64,000 nucleotides of DNA from Mesorhizobium sp. CU3 (GTDB lineage: Bacteria; Pseudomonadota; Alphaproteobacteria; Rhizobiales; Rhizobiaceae), in contig NZ_VFWX01000009.1 in assembly GCF_006442965.1 (NCBI RefSeq), positions 217,870-281,869 of the forward strand. Reading direction: 5' to 3'. A program made the position numbers and the translations under genes. The notes beneath the pieces were generated by a model that saw nothing but the letters and a program-made list of their open reading frames with translations, did not search any database and had not been told where the DNA came from. Shown piece after piece: positions 62,401-64,000 of this stretch; position 1 is the stretch's first letter; each line of letters opens with the position of its first letter.

Positions 62401-63954
62401 AGATCGCCATTGGTGAGGATCGGCTGGCGCACTTCGAGCCGCTTGCGGCGCGACGTGCCGACCAGGTCGAAGATGTTCGGCCGCGGGCCGATGAACGACA
62501 CCAGGCTCATCACCAGCTCCTCGCGGATCGGATCGATCGGCGGGTTGGTGACCTGGGCGAAGTTCTGCTTGAAATAGGTATAGAGCAGCTTCGACTTGTC
62601 CGACATCGCCGAGATGGGCGTGTCGGTGCCCATCGAGCCGACCGCTTCCTGGCCGGTGGTGGCCATCGGCGCCATCAGAAGCTTGGTGTCTTCCTGCGTG
62701 TAGCCGAAGGACTGCTGGCGATCGAGCAGGCTGACATCCTTGCGCAGCGCGCGCGGCTCGACCGGCTTCAGATCTTCGAGGATCAACTGCGTGTTGGTGA
62801 GCCAGCTCTTGTAAGGATGCCTGGTCGCGATCTCCGACTTGATCTCCTCGTCGGGGATGATGCGGCCCTTGACCAAGTCGATCAACAGCATGCGGCCGGG
62901 CTGCAGCCGCCACTTCTGCACGATCTTTTCCTCCGGCACCGGCAGCACGCCGGCTTCGGAGGCCATGATGACGCGGTCGTCGTCGGTGACGATGTAGCGC
63001 GCCGGGCGCAGGCCGTTGCGGTCGAGCGTCGCGCCGATCTGGCGCCCGTCGGTGAAGGCGACCGCGGCCGGGCCGTCCCACGGCTCCATCAGCGCCGCGT
63101 GATACTCGTAGAAAGCCTTGCGGTCGGCATCCATAAGCTTGTTGCCGGCCCAGGCTTCCGGGATCAGCATCATCATGGCATGGCTGAGCGAATAGCCGCC
63201 CTGGAACAGGAACTCGAGCGCGTTGTCGAAACACGCCGTGTCCGACTGCCCTTCATAGGAGATCGGCCACAGCTTCGAGATGTTGTTGCCGAACAGCTCG
63301 GAATCGACCGAGGCCTGGCGCGCCGCCATCCAGTTGTTGTTGCCGCGCACCGTGTTGATCTCGCCATTATGCGCGACCATGCGGTAGGGATGCGCCAGCT
63401 TCCACGACGGGAAGGTGTTGGTCGAGAAGCGTTGGTGGACCAGGATCAGCGCGGTTTCGAAGCGCCTGTCCTTGAGGTCCTTGTAATAGGCGCCGACCTG
63501 GTAGGCCAGGAACATGCCCTTGTAGACGATGGTGCGCGCCGACAGCGACACGCAATAGGAGCCGATATCGCGGTTGTTGTTCTCGGCATAGATGCGGCCC
63601 GAGATCACCTTGCGCAGCAGATAGAGCCGCGCCTCATACTCCTCGTCGTCGGTGATGTCGGGCGTGCGGCCGATGAAAACCTGCCGGTGGAACGGTTCGG
63701 AGGCGACGATGTCGGGCGCCTTGGACAGCGACGAATTGTCGACCGGCACGTCACGGAAGCCGATCAGCGGCAGCCCTTCCGACTGCGCCGACTCGGCGAT
63801 GATCTCCTCGATATGGGCGCGCAGCGTCGCGTCCTGCGGCATGAACCAGTGACCGACGCCATATTGGCCGGCCGGCGGCAGTTCGACGCCCTTGGCCGCC
63901 ATCTCCGCGCGGAAGAAGGCATCGGGGATCTGTACCAGCACGCCGGCGCCGTGG
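59490..63954 (-). CDS. gltB: Glutamate synthase large subunit, 5' end lost at the window edge
   Basis: Nearly the whole large subunit is visible, about 1,488 residues. The N-terminal glutaminase region is cut, so its nucleophile Cys and about the first 40 residues are missing; the visible start reads [17 protein letters not shown]. The central FMN domain ([41 protein letters not shown]) and 3Fe-4S site ([15 protein letters not shown]) are present, and the C-terminal GXGXG beta-helix region ends at 59490. It makes glutamate from glutamine and 2-oxoglutarate with gltD. Confidence 0.95.
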
Positions 63955-64000
63955 CCCCCCCCCCGGGGGGGGCCCCCCCCCCCCCGCGGGGGGGGGGGTT
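63955..64000. other. Poly-C/poly-G sequence end, probable artefact
   Basis: The last 46 bases are runs of C and G with a final TT. The gltB protein should continue here with a conserved DGKTGDGAG-type region, which is absent. The run looks like a sequencing or assembly artefact at a contig end rather than biology. Confidence 0.7.

Overview
The window looks like a piece of a chromosome from a Mesorhizobium or a close relative (Alphaproteobacteria, Hyphomicrobiales). The evidence is the high GC content, rhizobial-type flagellar genes, a Brucella/Rhizobium-type Omp10 lipoprotein, homospermidine synthase, an ornithine decarboxylase behind a speF-like leader, and several families of short palindromic repeats of the kind scattered through rhizobial intergenic DNA. 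Both edges cut genes: an asparagine synthetase on the left and gltB on the right. The last 46 bases are long C and G runs that do not fit gltB and look like a sequence-end artefact.

Layout. 1-8.7 kb: asparagine synthetase fragment, MFS exporter, an FAD amine oxidase/cupin pair, a CLC anion transporter with CBS domains, a MarR regulator divergent from an NAD(P)-binding protein and a cupin, and a small monooxygenase. 8.8-15.5 kb: the end of a flagellar cluster (flhA, fliR, a FliJ-like coil protein, rod-binding FlgJ-like, FlgN-like and FliL-like proteins), interrupted by a transglutaminase-like protease, a small secreted protein and repeat elements. 15.7-20.7 kb: SCP2 protein, a GNAT enzyme carrying an in-frame palindromic repeat, ornithine decarboxylase with a structured leader RNA, an amidase and a LysR regulator. 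20.8-25 kb: metal handling (DUF1007 protein, a very His-rich NicO-type Ni/Co exporter, a CDF Zn-type exporter) with a DenD-like dehydrogenase between them. 25-33 kb: GNAT, aminotransferase, an AT-richer orphan gene that looks transferred, an SDR, a DUF533 protein, an NTF2-like protein, TrhO, KDPG aldolase and a deletion scar of two gene tails.

33-45 kb: a small His-rich secreted protein, tRNA-Gln, a DUF882 (M15-like) protein with a very long disordered tail, an NtrC-type regulator, oligoendopeptidase F, a membrane-anchored HhH protein with a histone-like linker, pabB/pabC, an HODM-family protein, homospermidine synthase and Omp10. 45-64 kb: a 5'-nucleotidase fused to LysM, ferrochelatase, the QmcA/NfeD pair, KdsD, an outer-membrane beta-barrel protein, GalU, a lytic transglycosylase, a DUF459 protein, a MAPEG protein, and gltD/gltB.

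Themes that link genes: polyamines (ODC makes putrescine, homospermidine synthase uses it, and the PuuB-like oxidase may degrade derivatives), envelope building (KdsD, GalU, lytic transglycosylase, DUF882, Omp10, beta-barrel), metal efflux, flagellar export, and nitrogen assimilation (asparagine synthetase, GltBD). I found no CRISPR array, prophage, complete insertion sequence or obvious defence island. The least explained features are the speF-like leader, the in-frame repeat in the GNAT gene, the transferred orphan at 27-28.5 kb, and the membrane-HhH protein.
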